From Atopobium minutum (GTDB lineage: Bacteria > Actinomycetota > Coriobacteriia > Coriobacteriales > Atopobiaceae): 64,000 bases of DNA. The notes under the pieces are model-generated. The model worked only from the letters and a program-made list of their open reading frames with translations. It had not been told where the DNA came from and did no database searches. This document shows positions 9,160 to 18,390 of this stretch, one piece after another; the stretch's first letter is position 1; each line of letters opens with the position of its first letter. The stretch covers positions 1,352,501 through 1,416,500 of the forward strand of contig FNSH01000001.1 in the NCBI GenBank assembly GCA_900105895.1, given 5' to 3'. The position numbers and the translations under genes were made by a program.

Positions 9160-10254
9160 ATGCAGCGCCTTGGTATTTCAATGTATCCAGAGAAGACCAC
9201 AAAAGAAGAGAGCTTTGCCTATTTAGAGCGTGCTGCAAAAGCTGGGTTTTCTCGAATTTTTAGCTGCTTATTGTCCGTAAAAGATGATAGGGATTCACTG
9301 AAGCGTGAGTATCTTGAGCTCAATACTAGGGCCCATGAGCTGGGCTTTGAGGTTATGCTCGATTGTAATCCGCGAGTTTTTGATGAGCTGGGTGTCTCCT
9401 ATAACAATCTTTCCTTTTTTAAAGAACTTGGCGCTGACGGAATCCGTCTTGATATGGGATTTACCGGAAATGAAGAAGCGCTTATGACCTATAATCCCGA
9501 AGGGTTGCTCATTGAGATTAACATGAGCAATAATACGCACTACCTTGAGACCATCATGGACTATTGTCCAGATACCAATCACCTGGTTGGTTGTCACAAT
9601 TTTTACCCTCATAACTATTCTGGCCTCACGCTTGAGCACTTTACGACTTGTACCAACAGCTTCAAGCGTTTTGGTTTGCAGACCGCGGCATTTGTTACTT
9701 CTCAGGCTGAGCAGAGCTTTGCAAATTGGCCAGTAACAGATGGACTGCCAACCTTAGAGATGCATCGTCATTTGCCTTTGTATCTGCAGGTTGAGCACTA
9801 CATCTCTATGGGCAGCATAGACGATATTATCATTTCAAATTGCCATCCAACTGATGAAGAGCTGGAGAGCCTCAAGCAGCTTCCCCGCAATCTGGTGAGC
9901 TTTAGTGTTGAGCTTGTGAGCAATGTGCCGGACACAGAGCGCAGTATTGTCTTGGATGAGCTGCACTTTAACAGGGGAGATGTCTCAGCGCATTTCTTGC
10001 GGTCAACGCAAAGCCGCGTGAAATATAAGGGTCACAATTTTAGACTGTTTAATGCTCCGGCTCTGATTCATAGGGGAGACGTGATTATAGAAAGCAGTGA
10101 ATATGGCCACTATGCAGGTGAGCTGCAAATAGCCCTAACAGATATGCAGAATAGTGGCCTGAGTAATGTGGTTGGACATATTCCTGAGAGAGAACAGTTT
10201 CTTTTGGATACCATTCGCCCCTGGCAAAAATTCCGCTTTCGAGAGGCGCGCTGA
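9160..10254 (+). CDS. mupG: MupG-like 6-phospho-N-acetylmuramidase (DUF871 family)
   Basis: A 364-residue protein of the DUF871 family. Its N-terminal TIM-barrel begins GISMYPEKTTKEES and carries FSCLLS, MLDCNP, GADGIRLD and VGCHNFYPH segments; a smaller C-terminal domain has HRGDVIIES. Characterised members (S. aureus MupG) hydrolyse MurNAc-6-phosphate-GlcNAc to MurNAc-6-phosphate and GlcNAc in the cytoplasm. Context supports the same role here: the PTS would deliver the 6-phosphorylated disaccharide, MurQ would process the MurNAc-6-phosphate and the next gene's kinase would take the GlcNAc. It is two bases from the kinase gene. Substrate assignment rests on family and context. Confidence 0.85.
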   Translation: MQRLGISMYPEKTTKEESFAYLERAAKAGFSRIFSCLLSVKDDRDSLKREYLELNTRAHELGFEVMLDCNPRVFDELGVSYNNLSFFKELGADGIRLDMGFTGNEEALMTYNPEGLLIEINMSNNTHYLETIMDYCPDTNHLVGCHNFYPHNYSGLTLEHFTTCTNSFKRFGLQTAAFVTSQAEQSFANWPVTDGLPTLEMHRHLPLYLQVEHYISMGSIDDIIISNCHPTDEELESLKQLPRNLVSFSVELVSNVPDTERSIVLDELHFNRGDVSAHFLRSTQSRVKYKGHNFRLFNAPALIHRGDVIIESSEYGHYAGELQIALTDMQNSGLSNVVGHIPEREQFLLDTIRPWQKFRFREAR

Positions 10255-10256
10255 TA

Positions 10257-11192
10257 ATGCAGTGGATAGGTGTAGACAGAGGCGGAACCAAAACTCAGTT
10301 TACGCTCTTTGACGAGCAGTTTACCGCTCTTGATAGCATCTGCTTACCCAGCTGCCATGCTGCACAGGTTGGTTATGATGGCATGCACGAAATACTGAGT
10401 AACGGCATTTCTGTCCTGCTCAAAAAGAGTGGGACTGAAGTAGGCTTAGGCTTTGGTCTTGCGGGATATGGGCAAGATGCTTCAATCAGAGCTCACATTG
10501 ACGATGTAGTGAGAACGGTGGCAGCGGGGCATCCCTATGAACTGGTGAGTGATGTTCGTGCTGCCTGGGCTGCAGGTCTTAATCTACAAGATGGTGTTTG
10601 TGTCATTTGTGGTACTGGTTCTATTGCATATGCCGTAGAAGGTGCAATTAAGCAGCGTGCAGGTGGCTGGGGCTGCCATATTGGTGACGAGGGTAGTGGC
10701 TGGTGGATTGGCAAAGAAACCTTGCGACTCTTTAGCCGCCAAGCGGATGGAAGAGATGCTCGGGGACCCTTATTTACCCTGATACAAGAGCGCTTGCAGC
10801 TTAGGGATGCATCTGAGCTTATTGCGTATATGCAACAGGAGGCACACAACAACAGAACCAGCGTTGCTGCTCTTACGGTACTTGCCAAGGACGCAGCGCT
10901 TGCGGGAGATCCAGCTGCACAAGCACTATTTTCTCGCGCTGCTTTAGAGCTTTCCGATATTGTTGTTGCTGCAGCTCATGGTTTGTTTAATGAGCGCAGT
11001 GCAGTACCAGTAGTGTATATGGGAGGCGTATTTGTGGGAGCTGGGCAATTGCTTACAGATGCACTTCAAGCTGCGCTTCCTCATACGTTTGTATTGCAAC
11101 CTCCTCTACATAAACCAGCGCTTGGCCCCTGTTTACTTCTTAAGCAGCGTCTTAATCAGCGCCGTACTGAGCGAGGTATGTTGTTATGTTAG
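10257..11192 (+). CDS. BadF/BadG/BcrA/BcrD-family amino-sugar kinase (N-acetylglucosamine / MurNAc kinase-like)
   Basis: A 311-residue ASKHA-fold kinase. The phosphate-1 loop GVDRGGTKT spans residues 5-13 (Asp7), a SDVRAAWAAG segment lies at 98-107, and the phosphate-2 CGTGS loop is at 118-122. A WGCHIGDEGSGWWIG segment typical of GlcNAc kinases and the C-terminal MGGVFVG adenosine loop are also present. Relatives include NagK and the clostridial MurK, which phosphorylates both MurNAc and GlcNAc. It starts two bases after mupG and overlaps anmK by seven bases, so it probably phosphorylates the GlcNAc released by MupG. Exact specificity is not readable. Confidence 0.82.
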   Translation: MQWIGVDRGGTKTQFTLFDEQFTALDSICLPSCHAAQVGYDGMHEILSNGISVLLKKSGTEVGLGFGLAGYGQDASIRAHIDDVVRTVAAGHPYELVSDVRAAWAAGLNLQDGVCVICGTGSIAYAVEGAIKQRAGGWGCHIGDEGSGWWIGKETLRLFSRQADGRDARGPLFTLIQERLQLRDASELIAYMQQEAHNNRTSVAALTVLAKDAALAGDPAAQALFSRAALELSDIVVAAAHGLFNERSAVPVVYMGGVFVGAGQLLTDALQAALPHTFVLQPPLHKPALGPCLLLKQRLNQRRTERGMLLC

Positions 11193-12361
11193 CTATTGGC
11201 ATAATGTCTGGTACGAGTTTGGATGGAGTCGATTGCGCCCTTGTCGCTATTGATGGAGTGGACAGTTCTACAAAGGTAGAGCTCAAAGAATTTTTAACCT
11301 ATCCCACGCCTTCTTGTATACGTCAGCGTATCTTAGATGCGTGTAAGCCTGGCGATGCAGATGCGCGCTTGATATGTTCGCTTAATGCGGAGCTGGGTCA
11401 TTTATTTTCACGCGCAGTTTCGGCACTCTGTGAAAAGGCGGGTATTACGGACAGCGAGATTTCATTTGTAGCCTGTCACGGACAAACCATCTGGCATGAG
11501 CCTGAGGGGTCCAGAGATTACTTTGACGACAAACCCTTTCATGCTGGTACTTTACAAATTGGAGATGCTTCTATTATCGCATGGGAACACAATGTCCGTA
11601 CTGTCTATGATTTTAGGGCAATGGACGTTACGGCAGGTGGGCAGGGTGCTCCGCTGGTACCGTTTTCGGAGCTCGTGCTGTATGGTTCGCAGAGCAAGAA
11701 TCGAGCGCTTCTCAATATTGGAGGCATAGGAAATATTACGGTATTACCAAAATCGTGCACATCAGCTGATGTATTTGCTTTTGATACCGGTCCGGGCAAC
11801 ATGGCAATCGATGAAGCTACCAGAAGGCTTTTTGGGACCAATATGGATGCCGGTGGACACATTGCCGCACAAGGACGAGTGCACCAAGCAGCTCTTGCTG
11901 AACTTATGTCTTGCGAATACCTTACTATGGCACCGCCCAAATCGACGGGAAGGGAGCTATTTGGTGCACAGTTTGTAGACAGGTTTATAGCAGCTCATAG
12001 TGAGATGAACCCTGTGGATGTAGTTGCTACATTGACGGAATTTACTGCAGCTAGTATAGCGGTCTGCTGCCAGCGCTTTGTAGCACCGGCATTTGACGGC
12101 GTGTTTGATGAGCTCATTATTGGTGGTGGAGGTGCGCATAATGATACCTTGGTATCGCGTATAGCAGCGCTTCTTCCCGATACTCAAGTATGCACCCAAG
12201 ATGAGCTTGGCTATTCTGCAGATGCTAAGGAAGCCATAGCCTTTGCACTGTTGGGCAATCAGACCTTACAGGGTAGGCCTTCAAATATCCCTACCGCAAC
12301 AGGTGCGTCTGAGCCTGTTATCCTAGGGAGCATTATCAATCCACCGAGGAGTGCGTCATGA
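11186..12361 (+). CDS. anmK: Anhydro-N-acetylmuramic acid kinase AnmK
   Basis: A 391-residue protein beginning with the AnmK signature GIMSGTSLDGVDCALVAID (residues 5-23). It also has the FRAMDVTAGGQGAPLVPF region, LLNIGGIGNIT, DTGPGNM and a C-terminal IGGGGAHN loop. AnmK hydrolytically opens the 1,6-anhydro ring of anhMurNAc and phosphorylates it to MurNAc-6-phosphate, the MurQ substrate. It overlaps the preceding kinase gene by seven bases and the next small gene by four. Its presence means the salvage island can handle products of lytic transglycosylases as well as phosphorylated disaccharide. Confidence 0.95.
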   Translation: MLAIGIMSGTSLDGVDCALVAIDGVDSSTKVELKEFLTYPTPSCIRQRILDACKPGDADARLICSLNAELGHLFSRAVSALCEKAGITDSEISFVACHGQTIWHEPEGSRDYFDDKPFHAGTLQIGDASIIAWEHNVRTVYDFRAMDVTAGGQGAPLVPFSELVLYGSQSKNRALLNIGGIGNITVLPKSCTSADVFAFDTGPGNMAIDEATRRLFGTNMDAGGHIAAQGRVHQAALAELMSCEYLTMAPPKSTGRELFGAQFVDRFIAAHSEMNPVDVVATLTEFTAASIAVCCQRFVAPAFDGVFDELIIGGGGAHNDTLVSRIAALLPDTQVCTQDELGYSADAKEAIAFALLGNQTLQGRPSNIPTATGASEPVILGSIINPPRSAS

Positions 12362-12810
12362 GCAAGAAAAAACGCAACAAGAACCGCGGACATCATTCTT
12401 ATAAGCAGACGATAAAGCATTCTTCAACTGAGGCCGCTGAGCTGCTTAGAGGAGAAGCAAAAAGGAGTGTTGCGGCGTCTTCCAAGTTAGTTGGCGTTAT
12501 GCCTGAGCAGATGGCAAAAGAGGTTGAGCATACCGGGGTAGTTCCCTTTACCTTTAAAAGTGCCTTTATTATTGCGGGAGCAATTTTGCTGGGAACAATT
12601 TTGATCCCTTATGGTGCCTCACTGTATGGTGTGGGCATCGGCATCTCTACCACTGCTTCTCTTCCCATATTGACAGCAGCAGCCCTTGCTTGTACGCGCT
12701 ACTTTATTGACTCATCTCGTGGCTTTTGTCGTGGCTTTGTGCTGAGTTTTGTGCTGAGCTTTGCTGTACTCACGCTTCTTTGCTGGCTTCTCTTTTCCAA
12801 GGGATACTGA
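12358..12810 (+). CDS. Small membrane protein of unknown function
   Basis: A 150-residue protein whose ATG overlaps the anmK stop (ATGA), so it is translationally coupled to the salvage operon. The first 60 residues are basic and hydrophilic (MSKKKRNKNRGHHSYKQ). About three hydrophobic segments follow at residues 65-85, 95-112 and 122-146. I recognise no family. It may be an inner-membrane helper, or simply be carried at the operon end. Confidence 0.65.
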   Translation: MSKKKRNKNRGHHSYKQTIKHSSTEAAELLRGEAKRSVAASSKLVGVMPEQMAKEVEHTGVVPFTFKSAFIIAGAILLGTILIPYGASLYGVGIGISTTASLPILTAAALACTRYFIDSSRGFCRGFVLSFVLSFAVLTLLCWLLFSKGY

Positions 12811-12834
12811 TTTAGCGTACCGTTCTGCCTAGTT

Positions 12835-12853
12835 TAGCCTAGCCTAGCCTAGC
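12835..12853. repeat. Short TAGCC tandem repeat at the anmK-operon/tex junction
   Basis: Three TAGCC units plus TAGC lie between the convergent genes and run into the stop codon of tex, which is read as TAG on the minus strand at 12851-12849. No stable terminator hairpin is evident here. Confidence 0.6.
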
Positions 12854-14996
12854 TTTGCTTTACCATGGTAAGAGAAATCTTCTTGCGATCTCGGTCTACC
12901 TTCTCAACCCATACCGTGACGGTATCTCCAACCCTAACCACGTCAGAGGGGTGTTTCACAAAGCGATTGGCTAATTTTGAGATGTGCACCAAACCGTCTT
13001 GATGGACGTCCACATCTACAAAGGCGCCAAAGTCCACGACGTTTCTCACAGTACCCTTAAGCTCCATGCCGGGCTCTAAATCATCAATTGAGAGAGCGGC
13101 GCGGCTAAAAATCACCTCAGGTGCATCATCTCGGGGATCTCTGCCAGGCTTTTTAAGCTCGTCAATAATATCCATAAGGGTGAGAAAACCGCAGTTGAGC
13201 TCCGCTGCAAGCTCTGCAACATTGCCTAAACGGCGCTCAATAGTGGGGATACCGCCGCGCTCAAGCTCTGAACTGGAGACACCTGCGCGTTTGAGCAGCT
13301 CGCTTGCAATAGCGTAGCTTTCAGGGTGAACACTGGTTGCATCAAGCGGGTTGCTTCCCTTGGTAATGCGCAAAAAACCTGCAGCGTTGAGAAAGGCTTT
13401 TGGTCCCAGCTTTGACACCTGTTTGAGCTCTGCGCGGTCGGTAAAAGCGCCATGCTCTTCTCGGTATGCCACGATATTGTTGGCTACGGTAGGCGTGATG
13501 CCCGAAACGTAGGAGAGCAGGCTGGCACTTGCGGTGTTTACGTTTACGCCCACCCGGTTTACCACGTCCTCTACCACGTAACCCAGCGTGCGAGAGAGCT
13601 CGGTTTGATCAAGGTCATGCTGGTATTGACCCACGCCAATGGATTGGGGAGGAATTTTTACCAGCTCAGCCAAGGGGTCCTGTAGACGTCGACCCAAACT
13701 CATGGCACCGCGCACGGTGACGTCCAAGTTGGGGTATTCCTTACTGGCAAGTTCGGATGCCGAGTAAACCGATGCGCCTGCCTCATTTACTATGGTGTAG
13801 CGCAGTTCTGGCGCTTCTTCAGAGATAAAGTCTGAAACTACCTCTTCTGTTTCTCTGCTTGCCGTGCCATTTCCAATAACTATGGTATTGACCTTATCTT
13901 TTTTGATAAGACGAGCAAGCTCTCGTTTGCAGCCTACTACGTCATGTTTGGGCTTGGTGGGATACACCACACTGTGGTCCAAAAGCTTTCCGGTCTCATC
14001 TAAAACCGCAACCTTGCAGCCCGTACGATATCCAGGATCAAGTGCGAGCACACGAACCCCGCGAACAGGGCGCGCAGAAAGCAAGCCTTCCAGATTTTTA
14101 GCAAAGACGGCAATGGCTTCCGTTTGGGCACGTACGGTAAGTTTTGCTCGGGCTTCTCGCTCAAGTGAAGGAGCCATCAGGCGCTTATAGGCGTCAGCGA
14201 TTGCTGCATCAAGCACAGGAGCAAACACGCCCTGTCTTCTCGGCCAGTGAGCACCTAGGCGCGCAATGGCCTCATCTGTATCCACGCTCAGCTGCACTTT
14301 GAGTTTTTCCTCGCGCTCACCGCGGTCTATAGCAAGGATTCTATGATTGGGAATTTTGCGATAAGGTTCAGTGTAGTCGTAGTAAGGCTCATAGGGGGTA
14401 ACCTCGCTTGCGTCGGTTGCCCGAACTATTAGCTCGGCCGTGTGTTGCGTATAGGCTCTTAATTCGTCTACGTTATCGGGATCTTCTGCAATGGTCTCTG
14501 CCACAATATCTTGAGCTCCTATAAGAGCTTTTTGGGCAGTATCAAATCCTGCATCTACATTGATGTAGGGCGCGGCGGCATCAAGGGCAGAGCCTGTGGT
14601 TGTAACCTGCATGATAATCATGTTGGCTAACGGCTCAAGTCCAGCCTCACGAGCTTTTTGCGCACGGGTAAGCCTGCGTTTGCGATAGGGCTTGTAAAGG
14701 TCCTCCACACGTTGTAGTTGGGTTGCCTCTTCTATCTGAGTTTTGAGCTCAACGGTCAGCTTGCCCTGTGCATCAATCAAGAGCAGTACATCATGCTTAC
14801 GATCCTCAAGATTGCGCAGGTAACCAAGACGCTCATCCAGTTTGCGCAGCGCCACATCATCCATAGCGCCGGTTACCTCTTTACGATAGCGGGCAATAAA
14901 AGGAATAGTATTGCCTTCGTCAATGAGTGTTACGGCGGCTTCTACCTTGGTTTCTGTAAGATTAAGCTCGCTGGCAAGTTGAGAGATGATGTTCAT
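12849..14996 (-). CDS. tex: Tex-family RNA-binding transcription accessory protein
   Basis: A 715-residue cytoplasmic protein with the full Tex architecture. It has an N-terminal helical domain with IPFIARYRKEVTGAMDD, an RNase H-like YqgF domain (LALDPGYRTGCKVAVLD), and a helix-hairpin-helix region (YVSGITPTVANNIVAYR, then VSKLGPKAF). A C-terminal S1 domain (LKGTVRNVVDFGAFVDVD to KKISLTMV) completes it. Tex binds nucleic acid and acts in transcription or decay; its exact role is still open in the family. It lies 17 bases downstream of the DeoR gene on the same strand, so the two are likely co-transcribed. The length is slightly below the usual 720-780. Confidence 0.93.
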   Translation of the reverse strand: MNIISQLASELNLTETKVEAAVTLIDEGNTIPFIARYRKEVTGAMDDVALRKLDERLGYLRNLEDRKHDVLLLIDAQGKLTVELKTQIEEATQLQRVEDLYKPYRKRRLTRAQKAREAGLEPLANMIIMQVTTTGSALDAAAPYINVDAGFDTAQKALIGAQDIVAETIAEDPDNVDELRAYTQHTAELIVRATDASEVTPYEPYYDYTEPYRKIPNHRILAIDRGEREEKLKVQLSVDTDEAIARLGAHWPRRQGVFAPVLDAAIADAYKRLMAPSLEREARAKLTVRAQTEAIAVFAKNLEGLLSARPVRGVRVLALDPGYRTGCKVAVLDETGKLLDHSVVYPTKPKHDVVGCKRELARLIKKDKVNTIVIGNGTASRETEEVVSDFISEEAPELRYTIVNEAGASVYSASELASKEYPNLDVTVRGAMSLGRRLQDPLAELVKIPPQSIGVGQYQHDLDQTELSRTLGYVVEDVVNRVGVNVNTASASLLSYVSGITPTVANNIVAYREEHGAFTDRAELKQVSKLGPKAFLNAAGFLRITKGSNPLDATSVHPESYAIASELLKRAGVSSSELERGGIPTIERRLGNVAELAAELNCGFLTLMDIIDELKKPGRDPRDDAPEVIFSRAALSIDDLEPGMELKGTVRNVVDFGAFVDVDVHQDGLVHISKLANRFVKHPSDVVRVGDTVTVWVEKVDRDRKKISLTMVKQS

Positions 14997-15013
14997 GGAG
15001 CTCCTAATCTAGC

Positions 15014-15796
15014 TTATGCTCGTGCTGCTGTAGTTTCAGATGGATATACTACTGCACGCACGCCCGCTCGTTCCAAATGAGAAATTTCTTCTTTGTTTGT
15101 ATCGCTATCCGTGACAAGAATATGCACTTGTTCCGGGCTACCATATCTAAAGCTTGCATTAGTTCCAATCTTTGTATGGTCAGCCACGATAATATGCATA
15201 TCCGAATGTTCAAGCATAAGGGAGTTTACGCTGGTTTCATGTGAGACGAGCGTTGTAAGGCCTCTATCTGCAGAAAGTCCAGAACAACCCAAGATTGCTT
15301 TTGCTGCATTGATGTGGCCCACCGTTGATAAACTAAACTCGCCCGACATAGACCACTTGGGCTGACGGATTTCTCCGCCCGTCAAAATAATAGACAGGGT
15401 TGGCGGAGGAGTAATTTGCAGTGCTTTTCCGCTGTTTGTTACGACAGTTACATTAAGAGCGGTTATGTGCTCAATGACGGAAAGCGCCGTGGAACTTGTG
15501 TTGATAAAGATGGTATCGCCATCTTCCACAAAGCGTGCTGCCTCTGCTGCAATATTGCGCTTTATCAAAACAGCGGATGAGCTTAGAGGACTGCCAAGTG
15601 GATCTATGATTTCTACAAACCCATGTGAGCGCTTGACAATGCCCTTCTCAGACAGATAATCAAGATCACGTCGGATGGTAAGCGGCGAAACCTCAAAGAG
15701 TTGGGCTAAATCAAGCACGCGCATACGGGGACGTTCACTGAGCGTAGCAACAATATCTTCTCGTCTTCTTTCAACAAGTGTTTTTGAGGTGCCCAC
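15014..15796 (-). CDS. DeoR-family transcriptional regulator, likely repressor of the ula-type operon
   Basis: A 260-residue protein with an N-terminal DeoR winged helix (RRREDIVATL, then FEVSPLTIRRDLDYLSEKGIV, residues 9-55). The C-terminal effector domain contains INTSSTAL, TNSGKAL, LTGGEIR and VADHTKIG, as in DeoR/GlpR proteins that sense phosphorylated sugars. It is divergent from a complete ascorbate-type PTS operon, in the position UlaR takes relative to ula genes. The 379-base divergent region carries repeated CGTTC/GAACG motifs suitable as operators. Regulation of ula genes is inferred from context. Confidence 0.88.
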   Translation of the reverse strand: MGTSKTLVERRREDIVATLSERPRMRVLDLAQLFEVSPLTIRRDLDYLSEKGIVKRSHGFVEIIDPLGSPLSSSAVLIKRNIAAEAARFVEDGDTIFINTSSTALSVIEHITALNVTVVTNSGKALQITPPPTLSIILTGGEIRQPKWSMSGEFSLSTVGHINAAKAILGCSGLSADRGLTTLVSHETSVNSLMLEHSDMHIIVADHTKIGTNASFRYGSPEQVHILVTDSDTNKEEISHLERAGVRAVVYPSETTAARA

Positions 15797-16175
15797 TTCT
15801 GTTCCTCCTTGGTATAGTACCGTTGAGCGAGAAAAACATACCGTTTACCCTAGGCCACAACGATCGAGAATAAAAATATTCTACGTTCGATTGTTCGCAA
15901 TCTCAAAGAACAAAGCATCAGTGCTCATAAGATATTTACTTTATATGAACGAATAGAAACAAAAAACGTTCAATAAATACATTATAAACGATAGATACGA
16001 TAATTTATAACGTTCGCATCAAACAAAATCAGTGTAAGATTTTTATATAGGGGATGGCTAAGCGTTTGTCTTTCTATGGGAACGCAGAGGAGAGGTTTGC
16101 GTAATGCCCAGGGCGCTTCTCGCAAGAAGCATGAAGCGTTTTGAGGAAGACAGATAGAGAAGGATAGAGGATACT
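15797..16175. promoter_or_regulatory. Divergent DeoR/ula control region with repeated GAACG/CGTTC motifs
   Basis: This 379-base region has no gene. It carries ACGTTCGA at 15883-15890, TGTTCG at 15892-15897, AGAACA at 15907-15912, TGAACGA at 15946-15952, AACGTTCAA at 15965-15973 and TAACGTTCGCA at 16009-16019. Several are palindromic around AACGTT. They are candidate DeoR operators in a very AT-rich background. The leader from about 16040 to the IIA start at 16176 is G-rich and holds no ORF. Confidence 0.5.
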
Positions 16176-16640
16176 ATGTTGCTTCGTCAGTTGTATGAGC
16201 TTAACCACTTCAATATTGTTGATACCCCCATGGATTGGCGCGAGGCCTTGCGCAAAGGCATTGAACCTTTACTGGTCGATAAATGCGTCGAGCCTGAGTA
16301 TGCGGATTGTCTTATAAAGAATGTCGAGAAGCACGGTCCCTATATTGTACTTTTACCAGGTGTTGCAATGCCTCATGCGGTGGAAGGTGCTGTGGGTACT
16401 AATCGTGAGGCTATAAGTCTTATGATCAGCAAACATCCCGTGTATTTTGGTGAGAAGGATGATCCTGACACTACTGCAACGGTCTTTTTCACTCTCAGTG
16501 ATGTCGATGCACAGTCTCATCTTCAAACTATGCAACGACTTGCCATGGTTCTCTCAAATCCAGAGGTTGTTGAGCGACTCGCAAAACTTACGCGTGCAGA
16601 AGAGTTGCTCGAAATAGATGCGCTTGTTGGGGACGAATAG
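16176..16640 (+). CDS. PTS IIA component, ascorbate/mannitol-fructose type (UlaC-like)
   Basis: A 154-residue IIA of the PTS_EIIA_2 family. The phospho-accepting His67 lies in LPGVAMPHA, and the following SLMISKHPVYFGEKDDPDT and VFFTLSDVDAQSHLQ segments match UlaC-like proteins. It receives phosphate from HPr and passes it to the IIB encoded at 18529. It is the first gene of the operon, with IIC 130 bases downstream, and an AGAGGAT ribosome-binding site precedes the ATG. Confidence 0.9.
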   Translation: MLLRQLYELNHFNIVDTPMDWREALRKGIEPLLVDKCVEPEYADCLIKNVEKHGPYIVLLPGVAMPHAVEGAVGTNREAISLMISKHPVYFGEKDDPDTTATVFFTLSDVDAQSHLQTMQRLAMVLSNPEVVERLAKLTRAEELLEIDALVGDE

Positions 16641-16770
16641 CTCTTTTTAGCAGCTGCAATACGTACCGGTACCCGCTTAAAAATGAGTAGTACGTCCCAC
16701 AAAGTATAAGAATGGGTGGAATGCTGTCTGTAAACAGGGTTCCTAGAACAACAGATATGAAGGAGAGGAA

Positions 16771-18378
16771 ATGGACATTATTATGACAGTGGTCAAGTGG
16801 CTTGCCACTACCATCTTGTCGCAGCCCGCATGGATTATCGGCTTTATTGTCGTGATCGGCTATGCTCTTCTCGGTAAGAAGTGGTATGAGGTATTGGCCG
16901 GCTTTATTAAGGCCTCGGTTGGCTACATGATCTTGTCGGTTGGCTCTGGTGGTTTGGTAAGCGTCTTCCGCCCCATCATTGTTGGTCTTAAAGGACGCTT
17001 TGATTTAGCGGCAATGGTTATTGACCCTTATTTTGGTAACAATGCTGTTGATGCGGGCGTTAAGGCCGCCGCTGCTGGTGACTTTTCTCTGGCTGATGTT
17101 TCATTTTTGCAGGGTGCAAATATCTCGCAGTACATGCTCCTTCTGCTTTTTGCCTACATTCTTAACATCGCACTGGTTGCAGCTAAAAAGCACACTAAGT
17201 TGCGCTCCATTTTTACAACGGGCAATGTGCAAGTACAGCAGGCAGCCACCGCGCTTTGGCTCATCATGTTCTGCTTCCCCAATTTGGTGAGTGTTCCTGC
17301 CCTTGTTGTTATGACCATTCTTTTGGGTCTGTATTGGGCCGTTGGTTCCAACCTTACCATCTCACCCACCCAAGAGCTTACCGATGGTGCTGGTTTTGCC
17401 ATCGGGCATCAGCAGATGTTTGGTATCTTCTTGGCTTCCAAGGCTGCTGGTTGGATGGCTCGTCGCGATGAGGCCCGTCGTGCAAAGAATCCTGAGAGGA
17501 CTTCCATCTTTGATAAGAAACTGGAAGATATTGAACTTCCAGGCTGGCTGTCTATGTTTAATGAGAATATGGTTTCCACAGCGCTGCTCATGACCGTATT
17601 CTTTGGCATCATCTACCTTGTTATTGGTCCTGACTATCTTATGCAGCTCACCAAAGATGGTGCTCTGAGCGGTTCTGCTGCTCTCAAGCCTGGACAAAGT
17701 TTTGTATTTTACATCTTGTATAACTGCTTCCAGTTTGCCGTATATCTGACGATTCTTCAGCTTGGCGTACGCACCTTTGTTGCAGAGCTCACCGTGTCGT
17801 TTACCGGTATTTCTAGCAAGCTTCTTAAGGGTTCGGTACCTGGCGTAGACTGCGCTGTTACCTTTGGTTTTGGTTCAACCAATGCAGTAACCCTTGGCTT
17901 CATGGCAGGTGCAGTAGGACAGTTTATTGCCATCGGCATCCTCATTGCCATGCACAGCCCGGTTCTTGTTGTCGCAGGCTTTATCCCCCTGTTCTTTGAC
18001 AACGCTGTTATCGGTGTATACGCCAATAACAAGGGTGGGCTTAAGGCCGTTCTGGTTTTGCCCTTTATCTGTGGCCTGCTGCAGGTCTTTGGCTCTGCTC
18101 TTATTGCCTCGTGGGTTCAGATGTATGCCTTCGGCGGCTACCTGGGTATGTTTGACTGGGTTACCGTCTGGCCACTCTTTACGGTTGTTATGAAGTTCCT
18201 CGGTTGGGCCGGCATTGCGGTTGTGGCTCTGTTCCTTCTGGTTATTCCACAGCTGCAGTACAAAGCCGCTCCTAAGGATGAGAACGGCAACAGCGCCTAC
18301 TTCCTCGAGGTAGAGGATTACGAGAAGTACGTTGAGTATCGTGACGCTCACAAGAAAGAAGCCACAGAAACGCAGTAA
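16771..18378 (+). CDS. ulaA: PTS ascorbate-type IIC permease (UlaA-like)
   Basis: A 535-residue polytopic protein (about 10-11 hydrophobic helices) of the UlaA/SgaT family. It begins with a hydrophobic LATTILSQPAWIIGFIV stretch, then GYALLGKKWYEVLAGFIKAS and YMILSVGSGGLV. Further on are a GFAIGHQQMFG segment and a FFDNAVIGVYANNKGG segment. It is about 70 residues longer than E. coli UlaA (465), mostly in a charged central loop and the hydrophilic C-terminus. AAGGAGAGG precedes the ATG. It probably transports L-ascorbate or a close sugar acid, consistent with UlaG, UlaF and UlaE downstream. Confidence 0.92.
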   Translation: MDIIMTVVKWLATTILSQPAWIIGFIVVIGYALLGKKWYEVLAGFIKASVGYMILSVGSGGLVSVFRPIIVGLKGRFDLAAMVIDPYFGNNAVDAGVKAAAAGDFSLADVSFLQGANISQYMLLLLFAYILNIALVAAKKHTKLRSIFTTGNVQVQQAATALWLIMFCFPNLVSVPALVVMTILLGLYWAVGSNLTISPTQELTDGAGFAIGHQQMFGIFLASKAAGWMARRDEARRAKNPERTSIFDKKLEDIELPGWLSMFNENMVSTALLMTVFFGIIYLVIGPDYLMQLTKDGALSGSAALKPGQSFVFYILYNCFQFAVYLTILQLGVRTFVAELTVSFTGISSKLLKGSVPGVDCAVTFGFGSTNAVTLGFMAGAVGQFIAIGILIAMHSPVLVVAGFIPLFFDNAVIGVYANNKGGLKAVLVLPFICGLLQVFGSALIASWVQMYAFGGYLGMFDWVTVWPLFTVVMKFLGWAGIAVVALFLLVIPQLQYKAAPKDENGNSAYFLEVEDYEKYVEYRDAHKKEATETQ

Positions 18379-18390
18379 TTGTAGCCCCTC

